Shown: one piece after another, positions 38,443 to 51,374 of the stretch
Layout: the number at the start of each line of letters is the position of its first letter
Position numbering within the stretch: position 1 is the stretch's first letter
Origin: Agrocybe praecox
Taxonomy: Eukaryota > Basidiomycota > Agaricomycetes > Agaricales > Agrocybaceae
Direction of reading: 5' to 3'
Assembly: GCA_964017145.1 (NCBI GenBank)
Contig: OZ024846.1
Location: 1,984,001 to 2,048,000, forward strand
DNA: 64,000 nucleotides
The notes under the pieces: generated by a model
The model's input: only the letters and a program-made list of their open reading frames with translations
Database searches by the model: none
Told to the model about the DNA's origin: nothing
Made by a program: the position numbers and the translations under genes

Positions 38443-41400
38443 CTTTGAATTGGTTGCAGCGCGTAAAGTTGCAGGAGAACGCGAGCGGGCAAATGTTGTA
38501 CGTTTTTTCTTGTGTTCTTTTGTCACTGTGGCAGTCGAATCGCCAGAGGAGTTGCCGTGTGGGCTGAGGTTTCGCGTCGTGTTCGCCTTCAGTCTGCTAT
38601 TACTTCCAACGTCGTGTAATCTCTTCTCAGAAAAATCGCGACCGCGCAAATCAGAGGGCAAGTCATCGTCCGTTTCGTCATCTGAACTATACCTCGATCC
38701 GGAGCTGGTGAATTATAAAGGGTAAGGATTTGTGATATGAATGGATGGCAAAAGGCGCACCTAGAAGATCCAGCATGATAGCTTGTGCTCCAATCCAACG
38801 TCTTTGATTTCTCACCAGCGTCTATGACCGCAGATCCTTGCCTTCTCCTGAATCTCTGCCCATTTGCTTGGGAATATTTTCTGTTTTCACTACGTCCAGT
38901 AGCCTGCTTGGACAGGGGCGGAGAAGGCGAAGAGTGAGAGCGAGGCAGTTTGGACAAATATGAACGAATAGATTATAAAATAGGGAAAGATGAGAGTCAA
39001 ATATGTATGTCACCGTCAGACCCACTACTACTCTTGCAAGAATCAGGTATTTGGCAGGCCCCGAGTCGGCATATCACATGCATGATCTATAAATAGTTGC
39101 CGAAGGAACAGACAGGTGACGTTTGAAATCATTGATTGTCAATTCACCTAGACCACAACACTTGAACACATTGTCATTAAAAACTGCAACTGTTAACAAA
39201 GTTGCTGCCTCGTCTCGCTCTGTAATGCTCTTTCATTGTCATGTAATACTCCTAAGCTATTAGACAATGCATTGCGTAGTATTTATTAGACACCAAAAGC
39301 AAGTAAGCACCGGTGTTCACGGCGCTAAATTTCCACTATAATAGTAATGTTTATGGGAAAAAAATTCCGACAAGCAAAATTCTACGCACAATAGAGGATC
39401 GCCCGCTATGTTCTATTTGTTTTGCAACTCACAATATATCATATCCCGACTCACGGTCCTTGCGGACGTCCACGATGGATAAGATTTCTTTTTCACAAGA
39501 GTACCGCGGAGATGGGCATGATGCTACTGATGCACATAATACCCTTATTTTACCCCAACTTTGTAGACTCCTCGTGAAAGTTGCAACCTCCTACCGTGGA
39601 AATTTGGTCGATGCAACTAACGGCCTGTTTTTCACCATGGTGTGATGCTTGTAAGGACTCAATTACTCCTGAATGGCTCGGGATAATCTCGGCAGAAGAT
39701 TGAACCAGAACGACCTGTTAAAACACATAGGAGCCATCCAAGACTAGGTTTGATATGGCGGTTACAATTTCAAGGCGACTAGTGCGCTAACGGCGTCTGT
39801 GTTTTATTGGCGGTCTTGGGTAAACTGGGTTTCCGTGCAGATTGTGGATCCGGCCCTTCCTATTTGTTTCTCTCTTTCTCATGTAACTGGAGAGCAGTTG
39901 CGCATCCTGAGTCTCCGCCAGAGCGAACCTCTGCATCGGTCGCCCGGACCTGTGTGAAAGTACAAGCAGGACGACCATGCAGACACTTGCTCATAACGGA
40001 ATCGTGGGGCAAGCCAGAATGAAACGACTGGCTTTCAAGAGGAATTACGGCCCACGGTACTCTTAAACGTCAATTTTAGCTCGAAATTCACCACTAGTAC
40101 TTATACGCTAGGAATAGGTAGAATGCAAAGAATCGCGGGAACTTAAAAGGGAACTAACTTCCCTCTAAATAAAACCATCCAGAATGGGGGAGAGGTGACC
40201 CGATGACTTTCAAGAGGTCGCGAAGGAGTCGGAGGTCAAGAAATATAGGAAACCTTATTGGCTTGGCCGGTCTGTCTGGAGGCAGGAGCCAGAGGACAAT
40301 ATGGAAGTTTTTCGGCCGAGGTGGGGTTTCTCCATAATGATATTAGGCGTCTAGTATTAAAGTATTAAGCACGGAATTTATGACGAGGCGCCATGGTTCG
40401 TTTCACCCGGCATTTGGCACTCTGATATGTTCGGAACTCGAACATTCATCGAGGCCCCGGGGCTAATTAAAACATTCGGTCCAGGGAGTTTGGGTGGTGG
40501 CGTTTCCTGGCGTTCCTTTCAACCGACAAAGGGCTCAGGTAGGTAAATACCATTGTGTCAGACTTACACATTCCACATGTTACCTCATATCATTTACATC
40601 TGGAACCCGGGGAAGGTACCTTACTACGACAACAAATTTCGTGAGGTTGAACGTAAAGTCATCGTTGTTGTTTCATGTCCTCCTTTAATTTGAACGAATG
40701 TAATTAAACCTTGCCGGGTCATGTAAAAGCAAAAGCTGAACAGGAAGGCTTTTGAGATGTTGTAACCGGCAGGTTGTTGTCCAGGGTCATCTGTTGACGT
40801 TTATACATAAAAAACGCGGTCGCAGGTAGTTTTCTCAGCGATGCTTATTGAATCGCATGAGACCAACGCACGGGAGTTATAGAGTATATAGTAGATGATT
40901 ATCTGATCTATACATAGGGAACGTGTTCAACACAAGAAGCGAGCAGAGCTGACAATACCCCAGAGAACTATCGAGAACGCATTTTACGATTGGTTGTGGT
41001 TGGTTATATAAATTCGATTCACGTGTCGATGTCAAGAAAATCTAGAAAACAAATTGTCTGGCTGATGAAAGAGTCGGATACTAGCCTGCCTGCCATCAGA
41101 CATTGATGGGCATGTACCTTTCAAACGCCACACGGTCGCACCTTCTTTCAGATTTTCAAAGGACGGGGATGTCCACGGCCTCCGACGAATAAATTCCACA
41201 GGGAAAACTTTTGAGGGACACGCTAATCCTACCGCAACGGGTGCGTAGGAAAAGCGAGAGTAAGATAAGAATGTAAAGTAGATGCTAGTACAGGATCTAG
41301 GTATATGGCCTTCGTTGGACCTATTGTCTTTGGTTTGATTAGCTATACAGAACATGGGCTTAGGGGCAGAATGGCAACGACATTGACGAGTCCAAGGTGT

Positions 41401-41443
41401 GAAAAATCGTTAGAAAGAACGACGTAGAATTGAGCTATTCTTG
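38443..41443. other. Intergenic region
   Basis: Starts with a possible 5' extension of the dolichol kinase gene (spliced open frame to 38957). Beyond that no gene is supported. The open frame at 39313-39645 (plus) and others are short and without motifs. No terminal repeats or tRNA were seen. Confidence 0.4.
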
Positions 41444-42549
41444 TTAGGGAATGGGGTTCAGTCGACCATCGAGAGCGTATGTCGCCGAGCGTGAAGATGT
41501 TCCCAGATGCATATTCTCCTGGGGGCGTAAATAGTCAGGTGTCCGCATGTTATGCTGCTGCTGAAGTTGCGCTGGATTGGGGAGATGGGGGAAGCCTTGA
41601 CCGAGTGAAAAACCCTGTGGATCTGTCAAAGATCGTCGGTGAGGATAAGGTAAAGGTGAATTGCGTTGATTGTCATGATGAGTGTGCGCGTGCGAGGCAG
41701 TAACTCCGGAAGGGGGAGGCGTGCTCTGGCTTTGAAGATGAGGATCCTGTGTGGTGAAAGACTGGGCATAGGAGTATTGTTGACGAGAGTCATCCCTAAC
41801 GTCGCCTCGGATATTAAAGCTTTGACTACCGTAGCTATTTCCCGTAGGACGATCCGAAGAATGAGAGTAGGTGGTTTGATTATCCGTGTACAAGTTGTTA
41901 GATAAAGGCCGCGATGTGGAAGGGAAGGTGGTGGTAGTGTAAGGATAATGTAAAGGTTTGACAGGTAAAGGAGCAGACATTGGCGCGAGATGGTACGACG
42001 ACTCTGATGGACCGGCGACAGTCGCGTGTTGGGGCTGAGATTGCTGCTGCTGTTGCTGGTTATGATCGTTCAAAATAATGGGATCGTTCCATGAATTGGG
42101 TTCGATGACGGTCATGGGTCGAGAAGACATCGAAACGGTTATGTCGGAGGGGGATTGTGAGCTACCACGCGATCCTGGAGAGTCGGGCGAAGAGGATTCC
42201 CTGCTCGACTGGAAATTCAGAGACTGCACGCTGCCACTGTCATAAGGTTTTGCTTTATCTTTTCCGGTCGGGCCTTTGCCTAGAGGTGGCCTGTTGGATG
42301 GTGGCAGACTAAGCGCTTGCCGCAAACATCCATTCTCTTCCTCGAGCTCCGCAACCCTCTGCTCCAGTGCCTAATCGCGCAGACGATGTGAAGAAAATCA
42401 TATTTATTGAATGAAATTTCACATTCAGTGGGGAAGATATTTCATACCTGGAGATGCGCGGCGCGGCGTGCACGAAATGCTCTTTGAACGTCCCTGGCGC
42501 GGTTGGGAGGAAGATTGTCATTTCGCTTGCGACCCCTTTTAGAGGACAT
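41444..42549 (-). CDS. bZIP transcription factor
   Basis: Two exons on the minus strand. The first encodes the basic region MSSKRGRKRNDNLPPNRARD VQRAFRARRAAHLQ, the second begins with the zipper ALEQRVAELEEENGCLRQAL. The basic region has the fungal pattern N-x7-R/K-x9-L. The remaining 290 residues are low complexity: serine-rich, a Q run (NQQQQQQSQPQ) and proline-rich stretches typical of activation regions. Targets are unknown. Initiation at 42549 places the basic region at the very N-terminus. Intergenic DNA on both sides is long. Confidence 0.85.
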
Positions 42550-44625
42550 AGAGGAAGGAGAGGGAACCGAGAGTTGCGGAGGAAAAAGTGATTTTCGTGC
42601 GGTTCACAACGAAACATATAAGAACTTCCGACAAGACGCATCGGCAAATATTACTCGACATGGAAGCGATCGTACTTGCCATTTTCGGGCTTGGTGAACA
42701 CAGGTCAACGTTCAACGTTCAACCCTGAAACTCTGACTCCTTGAAAAGCTAGAAGAACATAACATAGGCAGTAGGTGCTTTTCCTGATGCAATCTGCTTC
42801 GTTTTACCTGCTTGTATCACTCTTAATTCAGTTCAGTAGTAGGGTCCATTTGGTTCAGATCTGGGTCTCCTGAATGTGGTCATTCTTTTTTTCCCCACAA
42901 AAGCGACATTCTCTGTGATGTTTTTTTCCTCCAAATCACGGCATTTTGGGGTCCAACTTACCAGTTCTATCGTTCACTTTCGGGATACAGATGACAGCTG
43001 TAAACCGTGGCCGGTTTGCTGCATGTCCTAATCACGATCTCGGATCACTACAATCTTCCCATGAACTTCTATTATTGTCACACGGATAACGTAAACTATG
43101 ACACAAAGCCTAAAGAACTTAAGGTTCATAATTGTCGGATACCCGTCAACCACATGCACAGGGGATCATCCTGAATGGGAAATAAACAACGTAAATTCTG
43201 TTGGCGAAAGGGCGGAGAAAGTATGCGACGTCCTTGTTCCCTACCTTTTTGAGTCAGGCTCCGAAACGAAGTGAAAGGCACATGTGTTCGCCGTGCTTTT
43301 CGATCTTATTTTTGTTACTGTTACGCATGGAGTAGTCAGTGGTTCATCTATAAAGAGAAGAGGATTAAGTATTTTGCATTCGGACCTACTACTTAACTCC
43401 TAACTTGAGATTTCTCTCTTCCTTGAGAACAAAAAGTCGGCTCATCGGCACATAGGTTCCTTTTTTCGGACCTTTCAAAGCCTTTTTTGCTTGCCCGATC
43501 CCTCTCCATAACGAAATTCACCTTGATATGCAGCCATTCTTAGTCTACTTTCACGCCGGTTGTTAAGTTGCCGAAGGGGCCCGGCCTGCAATGATCAGTA
43601 GGCGCTCGGGACCAGTAACCGTTTGTAAAATTTCGCGAAAGATGTCTTATCTTTCTTATCTCATAATCTCATCCTACCGTTGATACTTGTTGATGTCAAA
43701 ACAGTTCATATCAGTAGGTATTAGAGATAGCTGGTTTAAAGGGAGGCATCTGGATCTACCTGCACTCAGGGATAGAATTAGACTTTATAATTATGGTTTC
43801 GAGCGTGAGTTATCGATGGACGGTAGAAGCCTGCAGATCATGACGTCAGGTTTACTAAAAATTAGAGAAGAATTGCATATTCAAAGAACATAAATCTGAT
43901 GCGATGTTTGCTTCTCTTAATGCCTTCTCATCGACTAAATATCCCAGGCAATATGGCATGCCATAGGAGGACACCATCTACTCTCAAAGGAGCCAATGTG
44001 AGCCAATGTTTCGATTACGATCATGATCAGGCCTTCAAGTATACAAATTGATAAAATTCCTTTGGATTCATCTGGACGAAAGACCAACGAAAGACAAAAT
44101 TCGGCAGAGCGATCAACGATCACAGGCATATTTATACCCGTCGATGGTACCATGGGGTTTTTCGAGGCGTGAACAATCATAAAAAGGCGTGGGCACTGGG
44201 CACTGGGCACTGAGTTCCCGTTCAATTATAGGAATTTTTATATGGTTAACGTTTCTCGAGGAATAATCGAAAATACTTTGAAATAAGTACGGGTACCTAG
44301 TAAGACAGGCCTGACTACACAATAAAACAACCTAATAAATGAGCGAATCGTTTAATTTGTTCGACAAGTCACGGCAAATGAACAAATGCATCAAAATATG
44401 ACCTATAACGCAGCAATATTGAGTGCCTATGATATGACCATGACTGCGAAGTTTAAGAATGGGCGGTGTTTACCTACAAGCGCTCAATTGGCCTGATTAG
44501 TAAGCATCGGAGTTCAAAGCTAACCAACGTGGAAGCCGCCGCCGTTGTGCAAGCAGCCAGGACGACTGTGACTCCCACCTCTATCTACCCTATTCACTTT
44601 ACGTTTTCTTGAATAAATTCACAAA
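42550..44625. other. Intergenic region with an 8-bp tandem repeat
   Basis: Upstream DNA of the bZIP and SF1 genes. A perfect three-copy GGGCACTG repeat lies at about 44190-44213. No gene, tRNA or inverted repeat was supported; open frames around 43687-43893 and 43935-44322 have no recognisable features. Confidence 0.4.
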
Positions 44626-46463
44626 ATGTGGAAACCAGCAACTCGCCAAATAACAGGAACCAATGATGGTTTGTTTTCACATTTTTTTCAAGCTTGATGT
44701 CGCTTCAGAAACTAATTTTTCCTTTTCAGTTCCTCTTGGACAACGTCGTCGTTTTGGTCCTGCTCCAGCTGAGGATGCACCAGCTCCGCAACTCGCTCAA
44801 CCATCCCCGTCTGTGTACCCAAGATCGCATCATCAGGAAGACAGTCCGAAGCGTGGTAGAGACGATTCTCCTGTAAACGGAGATCCAAAAGGTAAGCATA
44901 CGAAAGATTTGCCAGCTAGAACTTCGTGACATCGTGCTGCTTTTCAACGCCGACTTTTCGAGGTTGTATGCAAGCTTTTCTATTGTAAAACTGGATGCAT
45001 ATAATCCAAAAGCTCTGCTGACACTGACCCAATTGCTAACCCTTCAACTTAACCTGTTACCTCCTCCAGTTGACCCCAATGCTCCCCGAAAAAGACGCAG
45101 TCGTTGGGGAGATGCCAAAACCGACATACCTGGTTTACCGACTGCCATCTCCGCCGCCGGTGTTTCTCAGGCTCAGCTAGATAATTATGCTATTCACCTC
45201 CGACTGGAGGAAATTAATCGCAAGCTACGTCTGAACGACTTCATCCCCCCTGAGCGCGAAAGGTATACTGACCTGATTTTTGTTTTACCGCATATATTAA
45301 TCTTATCTGTCATACTAGATCTCCTTCGCCCCCTCCCACCTATGATGCCCATGGTAGAAGGACCAACACACGTGAAGTCCGTTACCGCAAAAAACTCGAG
45401 GATGAACGCATTAAGCTCGTCGATCGTGCTATGAAAAATGATCCCAACTTCCGTCCCCCTGTCGAATATCACCAACAGAAGCGTTCTCAGAGACCGTCTG
45501 ACAAAGTGTATATTCCTGTCAAGGAATTCCCAGAGATCAATTTCTTCGGTTTGCTCGTAGGGCCTCGTGGCAATAGCTTGAAGAAGATGGAGCGTGAAAG
45601 TGGGGCGAAGATTAGCATTCGAGGCAAAGGAAGTGTGAAGGAAGGAAAAGCGCGTCCTGATCAGTATGCTGACGATGCCGAGGAAGACCTTCACTGCTTG
45701 GTTCTGGCTGACACCGATGAAAAGGTTGCAGCGTGCGTGAAAATGATCAACAAAGTCATTGAAACCGTATGTTTCTGTTGCTTCTCTCTCATATTGTATC
45801 GTTCTAAACTATCCCTAGGCTGCTTCAACCCCTGAAGGCCAGAACGATCATAAGAGAAACCAATTGCGTGAATTGGCCGCTCTCAACGGAACCCTTCGCG
45901 ATGATGAAAACCAAATCTGTCAGAACTGCGGTGGAGTCGGTCACCGCAAATATGATTGTCCAGAACAACGAAACTTTACAGCTAACATCATATGTCGCGT
46001 TTGTGGAAGTGCAGGACACATGGCTCGTGATTGTACTGTCAACAAAGATCCTAACGCCCAGGCAGTTTCTATTAACGGTCCCTCACCATCTCTTAACAGG
46101 GCAGGGTTTGACTCTGAATACGCCAACCTCATGGCTGAGCTGGGCGAAAATGCCGGTCCAGGCGATCCAGGCAAGACACCCTGGGATGCTCCAAGTATGG
46201 GTCATGATATTACTGCTGGTGGTTCAAATATTCCTCCTTGGCGTCGACCAGAATCCTGGATCCAACCCGCTAACAATAATCAGCAGCAGCAAGGGCAAGG
46301 TTATCGTCCACCTCAAGCTGGATATGGTGGTGCAGGGTACGGTGCGCCAGCCGCAGGTTATGGAGCCGGTGGACAGTGGTCAGGTTATGCGGCTGGTGGC
46401 TATCAGCAACCTCAAGATTATTCCAACTACGCTTCGTACTATCAAGGCCAATATGCCCAGTAA
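44626..46463 (+). CDS. Branchpoint-binding protein SF1/BBP (Msl5)
   Basis: The first exon encodes [14 protein letters not shown] and splices to [20 protein letters not shown], then [14 protein letters not shown] (the U2AF-interacting RW motif), [32 protein letters not shown]. The KH-QUA2 domain includes [41 protein letters not shown]. Two zinc knuckles follow: [14 protein letters not shown] and [14 protein letters not shown]. The C-terminus is Gly/Ala/Tyr/Gln-rich ([22 protein letters not shown] at the end). SF1/BBP recognises the intron branchpoint in the early spliceosome. The SPSPPP motif is the conserved site phosphorylated by the UHM kinase in animals. The gene matches family length; nothing missing. 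Confidence 0.94.
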
Positions 46464-46738
46464 CTTGGCTAACACAGTGTATTTATTCACCTCTAACGTC
46501 TTCGTAGCACTAAAATACCTCCAATCAACTTGAGCTAGCGCAGGTTGCATCGACCTTAACCTTGTAACTTTTTTTTTTTCGTAATTTTACATTGGCGACA
46601 ACAAATCTCGAACTCTGACATAACAGGTTTATGCATCCATTGTATTTTGGGCGTTGTGCCGCACGATTGATAGTTTGGCTAGTCAGCCATCACCCATGTA
46701 GGAAAGTATGAAATACAGTATCACAACTGTTGTTACAA

Positions 46739-48620
46739 TTAGTCTAATTTATTGGCTATTTTGCGCTTCTTTTTGCGTGATTTCTGAGTGGGTACGTCTG
46801 CATCTTGAGACCCCATTTTACGCTTTGCAGAATCGGTCTCGGGCTGCCTTGTGAAGCATGAGACGAAGAAACCGTTTGTGGCATCCTCGCCTGGTAAACA
46901 CCGTATGACAGCCTCAGCTTGATCTATAGACATACCGTCAATAACCGCAATAATGCTGAGAAGTGATGGGTTACCTGGAGATTCCATCTCTTCAGGGTAT
47001 CCTCTTCTCGGCCAGGCAGGTAGGACATCATTCCTGGAAGCAAGCTGGAACCGTCCAGCCTTTGCTTCGTCAGAATTGAGCGCATTGCACACCACACGCT
47101 CATTTTCTGTTGCATGTATACTACACGTCGAATACACGATCCTCTTCACGTTGGGGACTAGAACGGGGACACCCCCAATAAGTGTAAATGAGGTCAGATT
47201 TCAAAGGCAGCGAAGTTGGAACAGGCTCAAACATACACCTCATGGCGTGCTTAATCATCATCAGCTGGAAGGCCGCCAATTTATCTAGGCGATCTTCTTT
47301 AACGCTCTCATCCTCAGACTCTGATGACATTGTTAAAGAAACGTCATTTGTAAAGACGGGAAATACTCACCTGCTTCAAGCAAGTAATCTAGTCGATTCA
47401 CTATTCCTGATCCACTGCATGAAGGGTCCAGTAGGCTAATTTTGAAAAGAGAAAAATTGAGCAACGGTATCTTCTCAAAAGATACTCGAGAAGCAAAAGT
47501 TTTACATGTGAGTGACGGAGATAAATTGAGGGTCCTGAGGATCGGTTGTTAAAAAATCTGCATTGATCGGCGTGACGTTTGAACATCCTGCTTTGGAGAG
47601 CATCATTTTGAGGGTCGAAAATCGTTTACGATCCCGTTCGAAAGCATATAGCTAAATAACTGTGTGTGTGTGTGGGATACGACAACAGTCAAGTAACATT
47701 AACTTACCTTTCCTTTATTTCCCATGAGTGCACTCAAATGGGACGTCTTGTTCCCTGGGGCAGCTGTAGCATCGATGACAACACTGCTTTCGGCTGCTGA
47801 TGGAGAGAGAACAAGAGCCGGAAAACACGATGCTTTGTCTTGAAGGACAATTTTTCCAGAAGTATAGAGAGGATCATCTTGAAAGGATGTGCTGGGATTG
47901 AATAACAGTAAATTGGGTACGTGAGCATCCTTCGAAAAACCCTTTCTGTTAAGAGAATATAGAGTTAGTTTCTGCATAGCGACTATATTGATGTTCTTTA
48001 CTTCGAAGAAAAGGGCCCCGAAAGAACGAAACCTCGTGAAATGAGTGATTCGGTGACTTCTTCGACAGTCCCCAATGAAGTATTTACACGAACATAACGA
48101 GGGATCAAAGCTGACCAAAACAAAATAAGGACGGCGACCTTGACCTGAAGATTATAATTGGACAATCACCTGCTCTTTCATCTCCGGTGTGTCCAAGCTG
48201 TTCATTGGTGGTGGCTCCGCGCTTGATTTTAATTTTCTGGAACTCTCCATGCAACCGAGTTTTATGTCGTAGAATAGCCTGTTTAATAGGGCCATCCCCA
48301 GCTTGTATTCCTCGCGCAAGGAGCATATCATGCACGAGGACAAGCACAAGGTTGTTTTTGCCGGACAATTTACGTTCCTCCTTTAAGAGGCTTGCCTTAC
48401 TTATGACTTCCAGGAGAACGGGCTTGACTACGGATTTGTTTTCCATTATGCACCGTCTGATGAATCATAGCAGATTTTTCTTACATTTTAACGTCTCGAT
48501 GATGAGAGCAGCTGACCTCTTTCTATCTTTTTCAGGAAGAGTTGCAATAAGACCTTTGATAGATCCCTGTTTCGCATCGATGCGGTCCAGCGTCTTAGCG
48601 ACTTCGAAGTAGAAGTTCAT
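46739..48620 (-). CDS. 25S rRNA (cytosine-C5)-methyltransferase Rcm1/NSUN5
   Basis: The minus-strand protein starts [20 protein letters not shown] and continues [40 protein letters not shown] and [20 protein letters not shown]. The methyltransferase core includes [44 protein letters not shown], the [11 protein letters not shown] motif and the [15 protein letters not shown] motif with the catalytic cysteines. Then comes GNPSLLSI and a basic tail [14 protein letters not shown], a likely nucleolar signal. NSUN5/Rcm1 methylates one cytosine of 25S/28S rRNA. Numerous introns. It is divergent to the J-protein gene; the start codons are 0.55 kb apart. Confidence 0.92.
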
Positions 48621-49172
48621 TGTGTATTTGAGATAAAATTTGGTTCCTGACAAATGGAAGATACGAGTACTAGCGGGGACGTTGGAATATTTCAATTCCG
48701 CGCAAGAGGGTTCAATTTTAGTCAGAAAAGAGATTAGAAAGACATCACTATTAGAAAGGGAAAAACATAGTCAGCATTTTGAACTCGACGACGGAGGTAG
48801 ATGAAAAAGAATATCAGGCATATTGAGTCGTCACGTCCGGTAAGACCAGTCCGACAATGTAGATAAGATAGAAAACATCATTTCAAAGGAGTGAAGAAAC
48901 GCTCACTCACATAGGAAACACAAAAAAGTGGAGGGAGAGAAACGCTAGGGGTGGACTTGTCGGGTGCAAGGGAGTGAATTTTTTGGTATGAACTCCGCTT
49001 TAAATTAGTCACACCACGTGATAATATCAAAGTTGTCACACGAGCGCGCGTCTAGAGTGCTAGTCAGTGTCACTGCTGTTGAGCCTCACTTTAAATTTAC
49101 AGCTAGCTGAAAGCTGTCTCTTTTCTCCCTTCAAGTCATCAAAATTTATCCGACCTTGAAAAACGATTTAGA
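48621..49172. other. Divergent promoter region
   Basis: Upstream region shared by NSUN5 (minus) and the type I J-protein (plus). No TATA box was obvious. The 5' untranslated part of the J-protein exon 1 ends at 49172. Confidence 0.4.
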
Positions 49173-51013
49173 AGTATGTATACCACCCTTGGACAGTCGC
49201 ATTATCCTGATCAGCTCCTCTAGTGCCCGTAGAAACTGAGCTCTACGAACTCCTGGGCGTTTCCTTCGAAGCCACTGAGGGTGAGTCATCACCAGTTCCT
49301 GGAGCATATCATTTTGAAGATATTGGTAGATGAAATCAAAAAGGCTTATCGTAAGAAGGTAAGAAATATGTTGGTGAATTTACAGTTTACTAAATACATG
49401 GTCTTCAGGCGAAAGAACATCATCCAGCAAGCAGTTTTTCATCTGCCTCGTGCTTTCCTTTCTGATTCAAATATAGGATAAAAATATAAACGATCCTGAA
49501 GCTGGACAAAAATTCCAAGAAATGGCTGCTGCGTTCGTAATATCTGTATGGGATATTTTTATGTCAAGCTCACCCGCAGCTCTGCAGATACGAAATCTTG
49601 AGTGACAGTAATAAGAGGGCTGCCTACGACGCTGGCGGTATGGATGGACTAGCAGGAAGAGGCGGAGGGCCAGGGATGGATCCTGCAGAGATGTTTGCTC
49701 AAATGTTCGGTGGCCAATTTGGGTTTGATTTTGGCCCTGAAATGCGTAGTGGTGGACGAAGGGGTGGAGAAGATTCTGTCATACCCCATAAAGTCACCTT
49801 GGAAGACCTTTACAACGGAAAATCCATCAAGATGAACATGGAGAAGGAAGTTATATGCAGCGTTTGCAAAGGGTATGTCTTATTAACGTCATGACACTCG
49901 TTGTCTAATTTATTTCGAAGGTCTGGTGCCCGTGGAAATGCAAAGCCAAAACTTTGCTCGACATGTAGTGGTAATGGATGGACTCAAACTCAAACAAGGG
50001 TATGTCTCTAGGCCTTTCTTTCTCTCGGCGATATCTCAATCATCACGGTACAGGTGGCCCCGGGCACATTTCATAGATCCAAGGCTCAGTGCACTGATTG
50101 TAAGGGGCATGGTGAGAAATTGAAAGAAAAAGACAGGTGCTTAATCCTTGTTCATGCATTCCTGCGTGGTTCTGATATTTCCTTTCTTTTTAAAGATGCA
50201 AAAAATGCAAAGGTGAAAAGACCATCAAAGAAAAGACCCGGCAGGAAATCTTTGTGGATAAAGGAATGACAGATCGTCAAAGAATAGTCCTTGCAGGCGC
50301 CGGAGACCAACAGGTAACAGCTTGATTGAACCCCTTATCATCGCACATATATTAAAATGACATCCTAAGCCTGGAGTACCAGCTGGTGATGTGATCTTCG
50401 TTCTGCATACCCAGCCGCACGAGTCGTTTGAACGGTCTGGCGACGACTTACTCGCTCATGTCACGATTACGTTGTCGGAAGCATTACTAGGCTTTTCTCG
50501 AATCATCCTCAAGCACCTGGACGGTCGTGGCGTGAAGCTCACAACACCCGCGGGCAAGATTATCAAGCCCCAAGATTCTATTGTGATACGCGGTGAAGGT
50601 ATGCCTATTTATCGCAGACCGCAAGACAAAGGCGACCTCTACGTGGTGTTCGAAGTCGAAATGCCAGATCAAAATTGGCTTAAAACCGTTGATTTTAAGG
50701 TATGTGCCCCAATTAATTACAATGATGGTTATTCTGACTAATTTTACCGCAGGCTGTTGAAGCAGTACTACCCCCTAGACGTGCGGATATGGATCCCCGA
50801 CCCGAAACTGTTGACGAGGCGGACTTTGAGGAAAGCGACGTTGTCGATGTGCGTGCTCGGTCTTTTCCGGCTAGCCAAAATTTCTTTGACCAAGACTTTA
50901 CATCCCAGTTTGGCGAGGGTGAAGATGCTTGGGAAGATGAAGATTCTGACGATGACGATCTTCATGATCACTTCCATCACCGCTACGACGAACCAGAATG
51001 CAGACCCCAGTAA
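49173..51013 (+). CDS. Type I J-domain (DnaJ/Ydj1-like) co-chaperone
   Basis: The start codon is split: A at 49173, then intron 49174-49223 (GTATGT...TAG), then TG at 49224-49225, giving MPVETELYELLGVSFEATED EIKKAYRKKAKEHHPDKNIN. All later phases agree. The HPD motif is itself interrupted by a GC-AG intron (49427-49476) after HP. Next is a G-rich region (GRGGGPGMDPAEMFAQMF), four zinc repeats (CSVCKGSG, CSTCSGNG, CTDCKGHG, CKKCKGEK) and the C-terminal substrate-binding domains (DVIFVLHTQPHESFERSGDD, LYVVFEVEMPDQNW). It ends in an acidic DEDSDDDD stretch rather than a CaaX box, closer to the Xdj1 branch than to Ydj1. It stimulates Hsp70 ATPase. Later intron borders are approximate. Confidence 0.9.
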
Positions 51014-51374
51014 ATCGACTAACTGGTCCCTCTCTTTTATCTTTTTCTTTCTTGTTGTCACTCATCCCCTGCACATCACCTATCTACATTGCATCCACTT
51101 AACCTAGACTTGTTGTTACTGATACCATCTAATACCTCCAATTTACCGCATCTAGTACGAATACACATTTACCCAACTTTACCCAACTTGCTTGGCCTAA
51201 AAAGGATAATTTCCGTATGTTTTTATATGTTTCCCACTCCAAAGCTTTCCCTCGGCTGGGTGCTGGAATGTTGGTCATCCAATACATAACACAGTGATCA
51301 CTGCATCCAAAGGCATCCAAAGTGGATACATCCCGCTCTGGAGACTGGCGTTAATCTCTGAGTATCAGTTCAAC
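51014..51374. other. Intergenic region
   Basis: 3' flank of the J-protein, pyrimidine-rich, and short promoter of the ThuA-like gene. No gene seen. Confidence 0.4.

Noticed and set aside
45868..46533. Second long frame over the SF1 gene
   Set aside because: Out of frame with the zinc knuckles; an overprinted shadow of the true exon.
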